From contig NZ_LT859959.1 of the NCBI RefSeq assembly GCF_900176205.1, positions 4,609,001 to 4,673,000 of the forward strand: DNA of 64,000 bases, read 5' to 3'. Positions 35,906 to 46,072 of the stretch are shown piece by piece. The notes below the pieces were generated by a model. That model was not told the origin of the DNA. It ran no database searches and saw only the letters and a list, made by a program, of their open reading frames with translations. A program made the translations under genes and the position numbers. How positions within the stretch are numbered: position 1 is the stretch's first letter; each line of letters starts with the position of its first letter. Source of the DNA: Bradyrhizobium sp. ORS 285 (GTDB taxonomy: Bacteria; Pseudomonadota; Alphaproteobacteria; Rhizobiales; Xanthobacteraceae).

Positions 35906-38494
35906 TTATTCATGCACCTCGCGGGGCTTGCCCATCAGCGCCGGCTGGAACAGCAGCACCGCGGCCAAGGTCGTCACCAGCGACAGCGCCAGCAGCTTGC
36001 CCATGCTGGAGGTTCCGGGATGGCTCGACAGCCAAAGGCTGCCGAACGCCGTCGCCGTGGTCAGTGCGCTGAAGAAGATCGCGCGGGTCAGGCTGGTCTG
36101 CAGCAGGTCGGTCCGGCCGCCGCGCCACGCCACCACGTAGTAGATCTTGAACGCCACACCGATGCCGAGCAGCAGCGGCAGGGCGACGATGTTGGCAAAG
36201 TTCAGCGGCAGCTTGATCAGCACGCAGATCTCGAGCGTGACGGCACCGGCAACCAACAGCGGCACCAAGGTCATCAGCACGTCGGAGAAACGCTTCAACG
36301 TGACCCACAGCAGCAGGCTGATCACGACCAGCGAGTAGATGCCGGCGTGGATGAACGCCTTCACGATCGTGTCACCCGACTTCAGGATCGACACCGGACC
36401 GCCGATTGCGTTGGGCTCGGCGCTCAGCACGGCATTGGCGAACCGCCGGAGATTGTCGTTGTCGTTCGGATCGCCCTTCGGCTGCGCCTCCACCCGAATC
36501 AGTCCGTCTTTGCTCTTCCACTGAGACACCAGCTCGGGCGGCAGGTTGGCGAGCGTCACCGGCTGCGCCTGCAGGGCGGCGCCGAGCTGCGTCAACGTGA
36601 TCTTCCAGGGCTCGACAAACACGTCCTGCGCCTTGTTGCGCACGGCCTCGCTGGCGCCGGCCAACTTGGCGAGTGCGTCGGCCAGACGCCGTGATGCAAC
36701 GGCGCCGGGACCCTTGCCGTCGCCGGCGGTGCGGCGGAGATTGTCGACGGTCGAGTTCAGCGCGTCGACATTCTCCTTGTCGGTCGGCGCCGCGTCGATC
36801 TGATCCGGATTGAGCGCGGGCCCGAGCACCTTCGCGCCCTGCGCGATCAGCTTCAGCTTGGTCTGCTGGTCCTCAGGCACGAAGCTGTCGAGCGACATCA
36901 CGCGCGCCACCTCCGGCAGCTTCTCGAGCTTGGCCTCGATCGCCTTCGCCTCGGCCTCCGAACGCGTCAGCACGTCGATGGCATTGGCGCCGGTGTTCGG
37001 ATCCTTGCGCAGGTCCAGATAGGTCGCAATCGATTCGGCGTGCGGGTTGCGCAGGTTCATCGGGTTGAAGTCGAACTTCATGTAGTAGAGCAGCGGCAGG
37101 CCGGCGATGACCAGGCCGAGCGTCCCGACGATGATCGGCACGCGGTGCTTTTCCAGGAAGTGGTCGACCGGCGCCAGGAAGGCGTAGCCGACCGGCTCCT
37201 TCTCGCCGGGCGGATTGAGGATCTTGAGCAGCGCCGGCAGCACGGTGATCGACGACAGGAAGGCGATGATCATGCCGGCGCCGGCGATCGCGCCGAGCTC
37301 GGAGATGCCCTTGTAGTCGGTCGGCAGGAAGCACAGGAAACCGGCAGCGGTGGCCATCGCCGCGAGCGACAGCGGCACCGCCGAGCGCCGCGCCGCTTCC
37401 GCGAGCGCCTCCGGCAGATTGTCGTTCTTGAACCGCTCGGAGCGATAGCGGACGCTGAACTGGATACCGAAATCGACGCCGAGGCCGATGAACAGAACCG
37501 CGAAGGCGACCGACAGCAGATTCAACGAGCCGACCATCATCAGGCCCACGGCCGTGGTGAGGGCGAGGCCGATGAACAGGTTGATGAACACGGCCGAGAT
37601 GATCTTGGCCGAATGCAGAGCGAGCCACAGAATGATCAGCACGACGACCACGGTGCCGATGCCGTTGACCACCGCGCCCTCCTGCACGGTGGCGTATTCC
37701 TCGTTCGCGATCGGCACCGGCCCGGTCAGCCTGACGCGCGCGTGAAAGCGGTTCGGGAAATCGAGCTCGGCGGCCGCCTGGCGGATCGCGTCGGTGGCAG
37801 CCTTGCCCGGCTCCAGGGCCTGATAGTCGAGGATCGGCTTGAATTGGATGAAGGCGCGCTTGTCGCTGTCGGCGAGCGGCTTGTCGGAGATCAGCTGGCG
37901 CCAGGAGAAGGTGGCGTCGCCCTTGTCGAGCACGGTCTCGACGGTCTGCGAGATGTAGTCGAACGGCCGCGCGGTATTGTCGAGCTGAACCTGGCCGCGC
38001 TTGACGCCGGCAAGGCCGGTCTCCAGCGCGCCGGTCAGGCCGCGGATCGAGGGATCGCCAGCCATGATCTCGACCAGCGGCGCGGCCGCGGCGAACTGCT
38101 CGGTCAGCTGCTTGACCTGATCGGTCGGCAGGAACAGCAGGCCGTTCTTGGCAAAGAACTCGCCGCCGCCGAGCAGCTCGACCGAGGAGAAATTCGCGGT
38201 GTCGCCCTTCAGCTTCTTGGCGAGCGCGTCCGCTGCCACGCCGGTCAGCTCCGGCGTCGCCGCCTCGACGACGCCCAGGATCATGCGGTCACGATCGAAC
38301 GCCTGCTCGTATTGCTGGTCGCGCTTGCGCCAGTCGAGATCGGGGGAGATCAGCTTGTTGATGTCGGTATTGATGGAGAAATGGCGGGCCGTGTAGACCC
38401 CCGCTCCCACCGACAAGAGCAGGCCCACAATCAATGTCGGCCACGCAAACCGGGTGCAGGCCCTGACGATCGAGACGACAAACGTTGTCAGCAC
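35906..38494 (-). CDS. hpnN: hopanoid transporter HpnN (RND/MMPL family)
   Basis: 862 residues, starting with GTG at 38494. One N-terminal helix, a large periplasmic domain, a five- or six-helix bundle (NGIGTVVVVLIILWLALHSA onward, with LFIGLGVDFGIQFSVRYRSER carrying the conserved GxDFG), a second periplasmic domain and a second bundle. Length and the opening (RACTRFAWPTLIVGLLLSVG) match HpnN, which moves hopanoids from the inner to the outer membrane. Divergent from ispH-hpnH across 461 bp. Ends at the shared terminator. Confidence 0.9.
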   Translation of the reverse strand: MLTTFVVSIVRACTRFAWPTLIVGLLLSVGAGVYTARHFSINTDINKLISPDLDWRKRDQQYEQAFDRDRMILGVVEAATPELTGVAADALAKKLKGDTANFSSVELLGGGEFFAKNGLLFLPTDQVKQLTEQFAAAAPLVEIMAGDPSIRGLTGALETGLAGVKRGQVQLDNTARPFDYISQTVETVLDKGDATFSWRQLISDKPLADSDKRAFIQFKPILDYQALEPGKAATDAIRQAAAELDFPNRFHARVRLTGPVPIANEEYATVQEGAVVNGIGTVVVVLIILWLALHSAKIISAVFINLFIGLALTTAVGLMMVGSLNLLSVAFAVLFIGLGVDFGIQFSVRYRSERFKNDNLPEALAEAARRSAVPLSLAAMATAAGFLCFLPTDYKGISELGAIAGAGMIIAFLSSITVLPALLKILNPPGEKEPVGYAFLAPVDHFLEKHRVPIIVGTLGLVIAGLPLLYYMKFDFNPMNLRNPHAESIATYLDLRKDPNTGANAIDVLTRSEAEAKAIEAKLEKLPEVARVMSLDSFVPEDQQTKLKLIAQGAKVLGPALNPDQIDAAPTDKENVDALNSTVDNLRRTAGDGKGPGAVASRRLADALAKLAGASEAVRNKAQDVFVEPWKITLTQLGAALQAQPVTLANLPPELVSQWKSKDGLIRVEAQPKGDPNDNDNLRRFANAVLSAEPNAIGGPVSILKSGDTIVKAFIHAGIYSLVVISLLLWVTLKRFSDVLMTLVPLLVAGAVTLEICVLIKLPLNFANIVALPLLLGIGVAFKIYYVVAWRGGRTDLLQTSLTRAIFFSALTTATAFGSLWLSSHPGTSSMGKLLALSLVTTLAAVLLFQPALMGKPREVHE

Positions 38495-38955
38495 TTCGTG
38501 ACTTTCTAAGGTTTAAAGAGCTGGGCGGAAACGTCCGCTTCATGGCGGAGTTCCCAGGCCAGCGCCAAGCTCGGAGCATGCCCCGGCCGGGTCTGGCCCA
38601 GCCTTCGGAGACGAGGTTGGTCCCTGGACGGCGGATCAGGTGGAACGATGCACGGAACCGTCGGGGCGGCTGATATAGCGGCTGTTCTCGGCGGTAAAGT
38701 GACGAACGAGTGAGATCATAAGCTACTCAATTGATTGAATTAATCTATAATTACTTAATTACCTCCAGCCGGATTCCGGCTGTGTGCGCGCGATCACATG
38801 CGAGCGAGTTGCAAACCGGCTTTCCTATCTGCTCGATTTTTGACACAAAGCCCTGCGCTTCCATGCTCATCGGCGGGCAAAATGGGGCAATCGCTTGGTG
38901 CGGATATTGCAAACCCATCGCACGCACGGAGGTGGCAGGTCGAAAGTGAGGCAAC
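38495..38955. other. divergent regulatory region between hpnN and ispH
   Basis: 461 bp without a gene. The stretch 38727-38762 is strikingly AT-rich (ATTGATTGAATTAATC followed by TATAATTACTTAATTACC) and contains a TATAAT-like element at about 38753. It is the best candidate for one or both promoters. Short open frames here have no family resemblance. Confidence 0.5.
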
Positions 38956-39900
<945 letters not shown>

Positions 39901-39934
39901 TCGGTCCTCGTTTGGTCCAGAAAGAAGAGACGTA

Positions 39935-41083
39935 ATGGCAATCCCCTTCCATAAGGAACTGCGTATCGGGGCCTATCTGATGAAGCAGAAGCTTCTCGGC
40001 CGGAAACGCTATCCGCTCGTGCTGATGCTGGAGCCGCTGTTCCGCTGCAACCTGGCCTGCGCCGGCTGCGGCAAGATCGATTATCCTGATGCGATCCTCA
40101 ACCGCCGCATGAGCGCGCAGGAGTGCTGGGACGCTGCTGACGAGTGCGGCGCGCCGATGGTCGCGATCCCGGGCGGCGAGCCGCTGATCCACAAGGAGAT
40201 CGGCGAGATCGTGCGCGGTCTGGTCGAACGCAAGAAGTTCGTCTCGCTCTGCACCAACGCGCTGCTGCTGGAGAAGAAGCTCGATCTGTTCGAGCCGTCG
40301 CCCTATCTGTTCTTCTCCGTGCATCTCGACGGCCTGCGCGACCACCACGACAAGGCGGTGTCGCAGAAGGGCGTGTTCGACCGCGCCGTCTCCGCGATCA
40401 AGGCAGCCAAGGCGCGCGGCTTCACGGTCAACGTCAACGCCACGGTGTTCGACGGCCACCCGGCCGAGGAGATCGCGAAGTTCCTGGACTTCACCACCGA
40501 GCTCGGCGTCGGCGTCACCATGTCGCCCGGCTATGCCTATGAGCGCGCGCCGGACCAGGAGCACTTCCTGAACCGCACCAAGACCAAGCAGCTGTTCCGC
40601 GACGTCTTCAAGCTCGGCAAGGGCAAGAAGTGGAATTTCATGCATTCGGGCCTGTTCCTCGACTTCCTCGCCGGCAACCAGGAATTCGAGTGCACGCCCT
40701 GGGGCATGCCCGCCCGCAACATCTTCGGCTGGCAGAAGCCCTGCTATCTGCTCGGCGAAGGCTATACCAAGACCTTCAAGGAGCTGATGGAGACCACCGA
40801 CTGGGACTCCTACGGCACCGGCAAGTACGAGAAGTGCGCCGACTGCATGGCGCATTGCGGCTACGAGGCCACCGCCGCCAACGCGGCGCTGAGCAACCCG
40901 ATCAAGGCGATGGCGGTGTCGCTGCGCGGCATCAAGACCGAGGGCCCGATGGCGCCGGAGATCGACCTCTCCAAGCAGCGCCCGGCGCAATACGTGTTCT
41001 CCTCCGAGGTGCAGAAGCGTCTGTCGGAGATCCGCAAGGACGAGGCCATCGAAGCGCAGCAGAAGGCCTCGACCGCGGCCTGA
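39935..41083 (+). CDS. hpnH: adenosyl-hopene transferase HpnH (radical SAM)
   Basis: 382 residues from the ATG at 39935 (MAIPFHKELRIGAYLMKQKL), with AGAAGAGA upstream. The cluster motif CNLACAGC has C38, C42 and C45, followed by GGEPLIHKEIGEIV. The C-terminal half has cysteines in CADCMAHCGYEATA. HpnH adds the 5'-deoxyadenosyl group to diploptene, the first committed step of C35 hopanoid formation. It is the last gene of the ispH-hpnH pair, ended by a strong terminator. Confidence 0.95.
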   Translation: MAIPFHKELRIGAYLMKQKLLGRKRYPLVLMLEPLFRCNLACAGCGKIDYPDAILNRRMSAQECWDAADECGAPMVAIPGGEPLIHKEIGEIVRGLVERKKFVSLCTNALLLEKKLDLFEPSPYLFFSVHLDGLRDHHDKAVSQKGVFDRAVSAIKAAKARGFTVNVNATVFDGHPAEEIAKFLDFTTELGVGVTMSPGYAYERAPDQEHFLNRTKTKQLFRDVFKLGKGKKWNFMHSGLFLDFLAGNQEFECTPWGMPARNIFGWQKPCYLLGEGYTKTFKELMETTDWDSYGTGKYEKCADCMAHCGYEATAANAALSNPIKAMAVSLRGIKTEGPMAPEIDLSKQRPAQYVFSSEVQKRLSEIRKDEAIEAQQKASTAA

Positions 41084-41107
41084 TCCGCTGACAATCAAGA
41101 AAACAGC

Positions 41108-41139
41108 AAAAAGGCCGCCGAGCAATCGGCGGCCTTTTT
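41108..41139 (+). terminator. intrinsic terminator after hpnH
   Basis: AGGCCGCCGA (41112-41121), loop GCAA and TCGGCGGCCT (41126-41135) make a perfect 10 bp stem followed by a T run, with A5 before it. Confidence 0.93.
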
Positions 41140-41160
41140 CGTTTTCGCCTGTCCCCACGT

Positions 41161-41246
41161 CGTCATGGCCGGGCCTGTCCCGGCCATCCACGTCGTTCGG
41201 CACACTGAGAACGACGTGGATGCCCGGGACAAGCCCGGGCATGACG
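41161..41246. repeat. 86 bp palindromic repeat
   Basis: Arms CGTCATG...(41161) and ...CATGACG (41246) enclose inner arms ATCCACGTCGTT (41187-41198) and AACGACGTGGAT (41210-41221). The layout CGTCATGGCCGGGC...GTCCCGGCCATCC is another family common in Bradyrhizobium. It lies between convergent hpnH and hpnG. Confidence 0.85.
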
Positions 41247-41334
41247 GAGTAACTAATTAACAGAAGCGTTAGTCGCGACAGCGCGCATATCAATGCGCAA
41301 TAGGTCCTGCCGCTTTTAGAAGCTCGACGCGGCC

Positions 41335-42099
41335 TCACGCCTCGGCGGCGGCCAGCGTCTCGGTCTCGAGGAAATGCTCGGCGGCGAGCACGCCGCTCAG
41401 CAGAAGGTCGCGGGCGCCGCGGAGTGAGCGGAGAGCGCGGTTGAACTCGATGCCCGTCGACACCAGCCCACCCAGCACGGTCGGATTGCGGGCGACGCCG
41501 CGCAGGATCATCGGCAGGTCGATGTCGCCGTTCGGCTTGATCGCGTCCTTGGCCAGCGACGGCAGCGTGCGGTGGGCCGGATCGGAGATGACGCGCAGCG
41601 CCGCGAACGGCAGACCGTATTCGGCGGCATAGGCGGCTGCGATGTGGCTCTCCATGTCGACGGCGGCAGCGCCGGTCTTCATGCGCAGCGCAGCCTTGCG
41701 GGCCTTCGCCACCACCACTTCTTCGGCGCCTGCGAGCACGCCGCGGACCACGCGGCGCTTCTTCAGCGCGGCGCGGGCAATATGTTCTTCACGAAGGGAC
41801 AGGCCTGAGAGCCAGCGCGCGTCGCCGGCCGTGACCTCGGTCGCGACGACGATGTCGCCGGCCTTGAGGCTCGGATCGAGACCGCCGGCGACGCCGAAGC
41901 TCACCACGCCGCGGATCGATGTCGGGTCGAACACCGTGAGCAGCGAGCGCAATTGCTTGGGATCGCTCGAGCTGCAGATCACCATCATGCCGGGCCCCGC
42001 AGCGATGCGAGCCTCCTGCACAAGTCCCGTCACGACCAAGACCGGCCGCGGATCAATCGGGCGATCCGTGGACGTTTCGTCCCCCATCCCCAACTTCAC
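41335..42099 (-). CDS. hpnG: hopanoid-associated phosphorylase/nucleosidase HpnG
   Basis: 254 residues. Starts with GTG at 42099; an ATG at 42087 is an alternative. Nucleoside phosphorylase fold: VVTGLVQEARIA near the start, GVVSFGVAGGLDPSL, and VDMESHIAAAYAAEYGLPFAALRVISD, with the substrate-binding Met-Glu-Ser. HpnG removes adenine from adenosylhopane made by HpnH. It is convergent with hpnH and is separated from hpnE on its own strand by 564 bp that lack the cyclase gene. Confidence 0.9.
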   Translation of the reverse strand: MKLGMGDETSTDRPIDPRPVLVVTGLVQEARIAAGPGMMVICSSSDPKQLRSLLTVFDPTSIRGVVSFGVAGGLDPSLKAGDIVVATEVTAGDARWLSGLSLREEHIARAALKKRRVVRGVLAGAEEVVVAKARKAALRMKTGAAAVDMESHIAAAYAAEYGLPFAALRVISDPAHRTLPSLAKDAIKPNGDIDLPMILRGVARNPTVLGGLVSTGIEFNRALRSLRGARDLLLSGVLAAEHFLETETLAAAEA

Positions 42100-42311
42100 A
42101 ATCCGACCCCTGACACCTTCTCGGACGTCGCGAAATCCGACGTCTCCGTCTCTTGTTTCAAAGCCTTAAGCCGCGGCGGCGCCAGAGCGGAAAGACCTTA
42201 ACAAACCGAGGATTACGCAGAAAAAATCCGCGAGGAAACCCCGTTTGCGCCGCACTGCACCGGCACGTGATGCCTTTTTTACCCGGTGTTGCCATTTAGT
42301 CCCGCCGGCGC

Positions 42312-42330
42312 CTGTTCCATGCTGGAACAG
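42312..42330. promoter_or_regulatory. perfect palindrome upstream of hpnG
   Basis: CTGTTCCA, spacer TGC, TGGAACAG: an exact 8 bp inverted repeat in a moderately AT-rich patch 213 bp before hpnG. It could be a regulator-binding site or a hairpin; the regulator is unknown. Confidence 0.35.
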
Positions 42331-42424
42331 AAGCGACGCAGCATCACCGCTGTTGGAACTTTAAGCAAAAACTGCGCCACGAAGATGTGAGACTCGCGTC
42401 ATCGCCAGTCTCGCGCAAACAATC

Positions 42425-42585
42425 GGTGTCGTCCCGGACAAGACCGGCAACGCGCAGCGTTGGCGGGCGCCGATCCGGGATCCATACGCCGTGAAGCCCG
42501 TTGGTTGAACCCGCTCGACCGGCATCGCATGCGAACCACAACCGCCGCGGCGTATGAGTCCCGGCGCGGAGGCCGGGACGACACC
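42425..42585. repeat. inverted-repeat element between hpnE and hpnG
   Basis: GGTGTCGTCCCGG (42425-42437) and CCGGGACGACACC (42573-42585) are perfect 13 bp reverse complements enclosing about 135 bp with further self-complementary parts. It gives rise to a spurious minus-strand open frame. Distinct family from the REP copies. Confidence 0.8.
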
Positions 42586-42663
42586 GATGATGGGGCGCCC
42601 TGCTCGGCAGATCCGAAGGTAGGAGCGGGATCGACGACCCGCAGCCGGGTCGGGCGGTCATCC

Positions 42664-43905
42664 CTACCCTAGCAACAGATCCGCAGCCCGATCACCCGAT
42701 CGGACCGAGCCCTCGATCGTGGCCGGCAGGCCGGTATCGGTCCAGTCGCCGGCCAGGGCGAGATTGCCGAAGGCGGTCTTCACACCCGGACGCAGCGCGT
42801 TCTGCTCCGGCGTCGCCTCGAAGGTGGCGCGGCGCTCGCGGACGATCTGCCAGGGCGGCAGCTCGGCCGAGATGCCGGCCGCCTTGCAGACGTCCGCCCA
42901 GATCGCGCTGGCGAGCTCCTCGCGGGGCATGTCGACCAGCCGGTCGCCATTGCTGATCGTCACCGACAGCCGCTGCGGGAAGGCAAACAGCCATTCTATG
43001 AGGCCGCCGACGACGCCGAGCAAGGCCGGCGAATCCTTCGGCGGCGTGATGCGGAAATGAGCATTGACGATGGCGCGGTACTTGGTCGGCCCGGTCAACC
43101 CGGGCAAGAGCCCCATCGCCGGCCGCGGCGGCACCGCCAGCACGACGACATCGGACGGCCCGAGCGCGACTGTCTCGTCACCGAACTTCAGGCCGGTCAC
43201 GCGACCGCCCGCACTCTCGAGTCCGCGAAGCTCGCGGCCGATTCGCACGCTGCCACCCCTGCCTTCCAGGAACTTCACGGCCGGATCGATCAGGACGCCC
43301 GACAGGCCGTCGCGCGCGATCAACGGGCGGCAGGCTTGCCCGCCAGCCAGCAAGGTCTCGCGCACGATGGCGCCGGCGAGCCCTGCCGAGCCTTCCGGCG
43401 GATCGCAGTTCAGCGCCGCCAACAGCAGCGGCTGGACCAGGCGGTCATACAGCGTCCCCTTGCAAGGGATAGTGCTGCCGATGGTCTTGGAGGTGCCGGC
43501 CCAGATCAGCGGCGACAGCGCCAGATAGTCGCCGAGCTTGGTGTCGGGCACGCGGCGGCTTTCGTCGAACACCCACAGCGGCAGCCGGCCGCTGCCGAGA
43601 TCGAGCAGCCAGCGCTGCCCGGTCTTGACGTCGACGAAGGCGAACTGCGCCTGCTTCGGCCCGACCAGCCCCGCTTCCGAGCCGATCGTGCGGGCATAAT
43701 CCAGCACGTGATGGTTGGCCGACAGCAACAGATGGTTGCCGTTGTCGATTACGAGATCGGTCGCAGCATCATAATAGGAGCGGCAACGGCCGCCGAGCTG
43801 CTGCGTGGCCTCGTGGACATGGACGGTGTAGCCCGCATTGGCGAGCCGCACGCCGGCGGAGAAGCCGGAGATCCCGGCGCCGATGATGTGAGCGGTCTTG
43901 GTCAT
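42664..43905 (-). CDS. hpnE: hydroxysqualene dehydroxylase HpnE
   Basis: 413 residues. FAD-binding amine-oxidase fold: AHIIGAGISGFSAGVRLANAGY (GxGxxG) followed by VHEATQQLGGRCRS at the N terminus, and the C-terminal FAD motif LALAGDWTDTGLPATIEGSVRSG. HpnE reduces hydroxysqualene to squalene, the third of three steps with HpnC and HpnD. The ATG at 43905 overlaps the hpnD stop (ATGA). Confidence 0.93.
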   Translation of the reverse strand: MTKTAHIIGAGISGFSAGVRLANAGYTVHVHEATQQLGGRCRSYYDAATDLVIDNGNHLLLSANHHVLDYARTIGSEAGLVGPKQAQFAFVDVKTGQRWLLDLGSGRLPLWVFDESRRVPDTKLGDYLALSPLIWAGTSKTIGSTIPCKGTLYDRLVQPLLLAALNCDPPEGSAGLAGAIVRETLLAGGQACRPLIARDGLSGVLIDPAVKFLEGRGGSVRIGRELRGLESAGGRVTGLKFGDETVALGPSDVVVLAVPPRPAMGLLPGLTGPTKYRAIVNAHFRITPPKDSPALLGVVGGLIEWLFAFPQRLSVTISNGDRLVDMPREELASAIWADVCKAAGISAELPPWQIVRERRATFEATPEQNALRPGVKTAFGNLALAGDWTDTGLPATIEGSVRSGDRAADLLLG

Positions 43906-44744
43906 CAGATGAAAGCGTAGCGGAGGATGATGCCGATCTTGGTGAGCTTGCTCACGCGGACGGGCTCGCGCGGCAGCGCGAAGCCGCGGTCCATCAGGAG
44001 ATCGAACACGGCGCGATAGTATTTCGACATGATGCGCGGCGCGCGCACCGCGCGGCGGCGATTGCGCCGCATGATCTCGTCGGCCTTCTCGAAGTGCGTC
44101 TTCGCCCGGACGGCGACGGAGTTGCAGACCTTCGGCAGCGCGCGCTCCTGCATCACCTTGGCCGGGTCGTCACCGGTGATGCCGGCGAACAGTAGCGCCT
44201 CGCGGGGAAGATAGAGCCGGCCGATGCCGGCATCCTCGTCGATGTCGCGCAGGATGTTGGTGAGCTGGAGCGCGCGGCCGAGATGATGGGCCAACAGGAT
44301 GCCGTCCTCCTCGGGCATGCCGAAGATGCGCACCGACAGACGGCCGACAGCGCTCGCGACGCGGTCGCAATACAGGTCGAGCGTCGCCAGATCCGGCGCG
44401 CGGATCTCCTGCGGCACGTCCATCTCCATGCCGTCGATGATGGCGAGGAAATCCTCGCGCTTCAGCCCGAACGTCTTCACCGAATTGACGTAGTCACGCA
44501 GCCGCGGCGGCGGGTTGCCCCGGTACAGCGCGTCGATGTCGTCACGCCATTTCTGCAGCGCCGCCAGCCGCTCGGGGCGCGGGCCGTCGGAATCGGCGAT
44601 GTCGTCGACCTCGCGGCAGAAGCTGTAGACCTGGAACATCGCGTCGCGCTGCGCACGCGGCAGGATGCGCATGGCGGCATAGAACGAGCTGCCGGAGGCC
44701 GCCGTGCCATGATCGATATTGTCTGCGGTTGCTTCGAGGGTCAT
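43905..44744 (-). CDS. hpnD: presqualene diphosphate synthase HpnD
   Basis: 279 residues from the ATG at 44744. Squalene/phytoene synthase fold with two Asp-rich motifs: FCREVDDIADSD (first) and QLTNILRDIDEDAGIGRLYLP (second), plus YCDRVASAVGRLSVRIFG. HpnD condenses two farnesyl diphosphates to presqualene diphosphate. ATGA overlaps on both sides couple it to hpnC and hpnE. Confidence 0.94.
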   Translation of the reverse strand: MTLEATADNIDHGTAASGSSFYAAMRILPRAQRDAMFQVYSFCREVDDIADSDGPRPERLAALQKWRDDIDALYRGNPPPRLRDYVNSVKTFGLKREDFLAIIDGMEMDVPQEIRAPDLATLDLYCDRVASAVGRLSVRIFGMPEEDGILLAHHLGRALQLTNILRDIDEDAGIGRLYLPREALLFAGITGDDPAKVMQERALPKVCNSVAVRAKTHFEKADEIMRRNRRRAVRAPRIMSKYYRAVFDLLMDRGFALPREPVRVSKLTKIGIILRYAFI

Positions 44745-45616
44745 GCGCCCGCCGATTTGGTCTGGGGGTGGCGACCGGCGACGCGGCGGCCGATCTCGCC
44801 CACCACCGACGTGAAGGTGAGGCCGAGCATGCCAGCCGGCGAAAGGTGCACGCGCTCGCTGAGCGGATCCCGCACCTGGAGCAGCGCGACGATACGGTCG
44901 GCAAACGCCTGAATGACCGCGATCTCCAGCCCGAAGCGGAAATCCTTGACGCCGCTGTTGAGGTCCCTGCCCTCCTCGAGCAGCGCCGCGTTGCGCACGG
45001 CGAGCTTCTGCAAACAGCTCAGCAGCTGAGGGGATGACTTGGCCTCGCCGAGCATCTCGACGGTCGCGCCGGCCTCCGCCAGCGCGTCGCGCGGCAGATA
45101 CACGCGGTTGATCGCCTTGTAGTCCTTGCCGCAATCCTGCAGGTGGTTGTTGATCTGCAGGCCGGCGCAGATCGCATCCGAGGCCGGCCAGGTGGCGGTG
45201 GATTCACCGTGCACGTCGAGCATGAAGCGGCCGACCGGCATCGCCGAATAACGGCAGTAGTGGATGACCTCGTCCCAGTTCTCGTAGCGCAGCTTGGTCA
45301 CATCCATGCGGAACGCGACCAGCAGATCGAGCGCATGGCGGGGCGGCATGCCGCGCTCGGCCAGCGCTCGGCGCAGACTGACGGCGACATCCTGGGTCTC
45401 GCCCGTTCCCGTCAGCTCGGCCTCGAGCAGATCGAGCAGCCGCAGCTTCTCATCGCCCGGCAGGCTGGGGTGATCGGCGATGTCATCGGCGGTGCGCACG
45501 AAATTGTAGAACGCGAGAATCAACGCCCGGTGCTCCGGACGGATGATCCAGGAGGCAACCGGAAAGTTCTCGTCCCGGTGTGTCTTGCCGGATCGCAAAT
45601 CGCTCGCGGTGGTCAT
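44741..45616 (-). CDS. hpnC: hydroxysqualene synthase HpnC
   Basis: 291 residues. Squalene-synthase-like fold with FVRTADDIADHPSL as first Asp-rich motif. The second region is altered to QINNHLQDCGKDYKAINRVYLP, as in HpnC proteins, where the second motif differs from HpnD. HpnC converts presqualene diphosphate to hydroxysqualene. First gene of the leftward hpnC-hpnD-hpnE operon. The upstream 45617-45838 gap should hold the promoter; I see no clear operator there. Confidence 0.93.
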   Translation of the reverse strand: MTTASDLRSGKTHRDENFPVASWIIRPEHRALILAFYNFVRTADDIADHPSLPGDEKLRLLDLLEAELTGTGETQDVAVSLRRALAERGMPPRHALDLLVAFRMDVTKLRYENWDEVIHYCRYSAMPVGRFMLDVHGESTATWPASDAICAGLQINNHLQDCGKDYKAINRVYLPRDALAEAGATVEMLGEAKSSPQLLSCLQKLAVRNAALLEEGRDLNSGVKDFRFGLEIAVIQAFADRIVALLQVRDPLSERVHLSPAGMLGLTFTSVVGEIGRRVAGRHPQTKSAGA

Positions 45617-45838
45617 GGACGAAACAGCTATCAGGTTGAAGGGGCTTACGGAAAACAGTGCCCGCCGCTTCGCTTATGCGAACGGATTGCTGGCCCCCCA
45701 TATAGGGCAAGATCCGGCCAAAACCAATGCAATCGATGCCGGGCCGCCCATACGGCGCGGCCGCCGTCCACCCCTGACGGGCGGGCCGACGGCCGTTAAC
45801 CAAGATGGATCGGAAGCGCGCTCCCGATCGGCAACCGC

Positions 45839-46072
45839 TTACTGGTTGTGGTTCTTGAGCACCTTGTCGCAATCGGGGCTGATCTTGGGGCGGTTCTCCT
45901 TGAGACACGCCAGGATGGTGAAGTCGCCCTGATCGATCACGGAACGGCAGAACTTCTGAACGTCGCGGGTGCAGGCCGCCTGCTCCTCGGCGGTGCCACG
46001 CGCGCCTTGCGCGAAGGCGCCGGTGGAAACGGTCAGCGACAGCAGGGAAAGTGCCAGGCAAATCTTACGCAT
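45839..46072 (-). CDS. small secreted cysteine-rich protein
   Basis: 77 residues. Signal peptide about 1-22 (MRKICLALSLLSLTVSTGAFA). The mature part has four cysteines in the pattern CTRDVQKFC...ILACLKENRPKISPDC, resembling cysteine-rich-repeat (GLG1-type) modules found singly in many rhizobial periplasmic proteins. Probably two disulfides. Function unknown. It lies alone between hpnC and an exported protein gene. Confidence 0.75.
   Translation of the reverse strand: MRKICLALSLLSLTVSTGAFAQGARGTAEEQAACTRDVQKFCRSVIDQGDFTILACLKENRPKISPDCDKVLKNHNQ

Larger units (their letters stand above)
42100..42663. other. gap between hpnG and hpnE, without a cyclase gene
   Basis: 564 bp with no credible gene on either strand. 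It holds a perfect short palindrome at 42312-42330 and an inverted-repeat element at 42425-42585. In many hopanoid clusters the squalene-hopene cyclase gene of about 2 kb sits exactly here. Confidence 0.7.

Noticed and set aside
42344..42661. Possible remnant of a squalene-hopene cyclase gene between hpnE and hpnG
   Set aside because: The open frame there reads through an inverted repeat and contains no QW repeats or DxDD motif, so it is not cyclase-derived.
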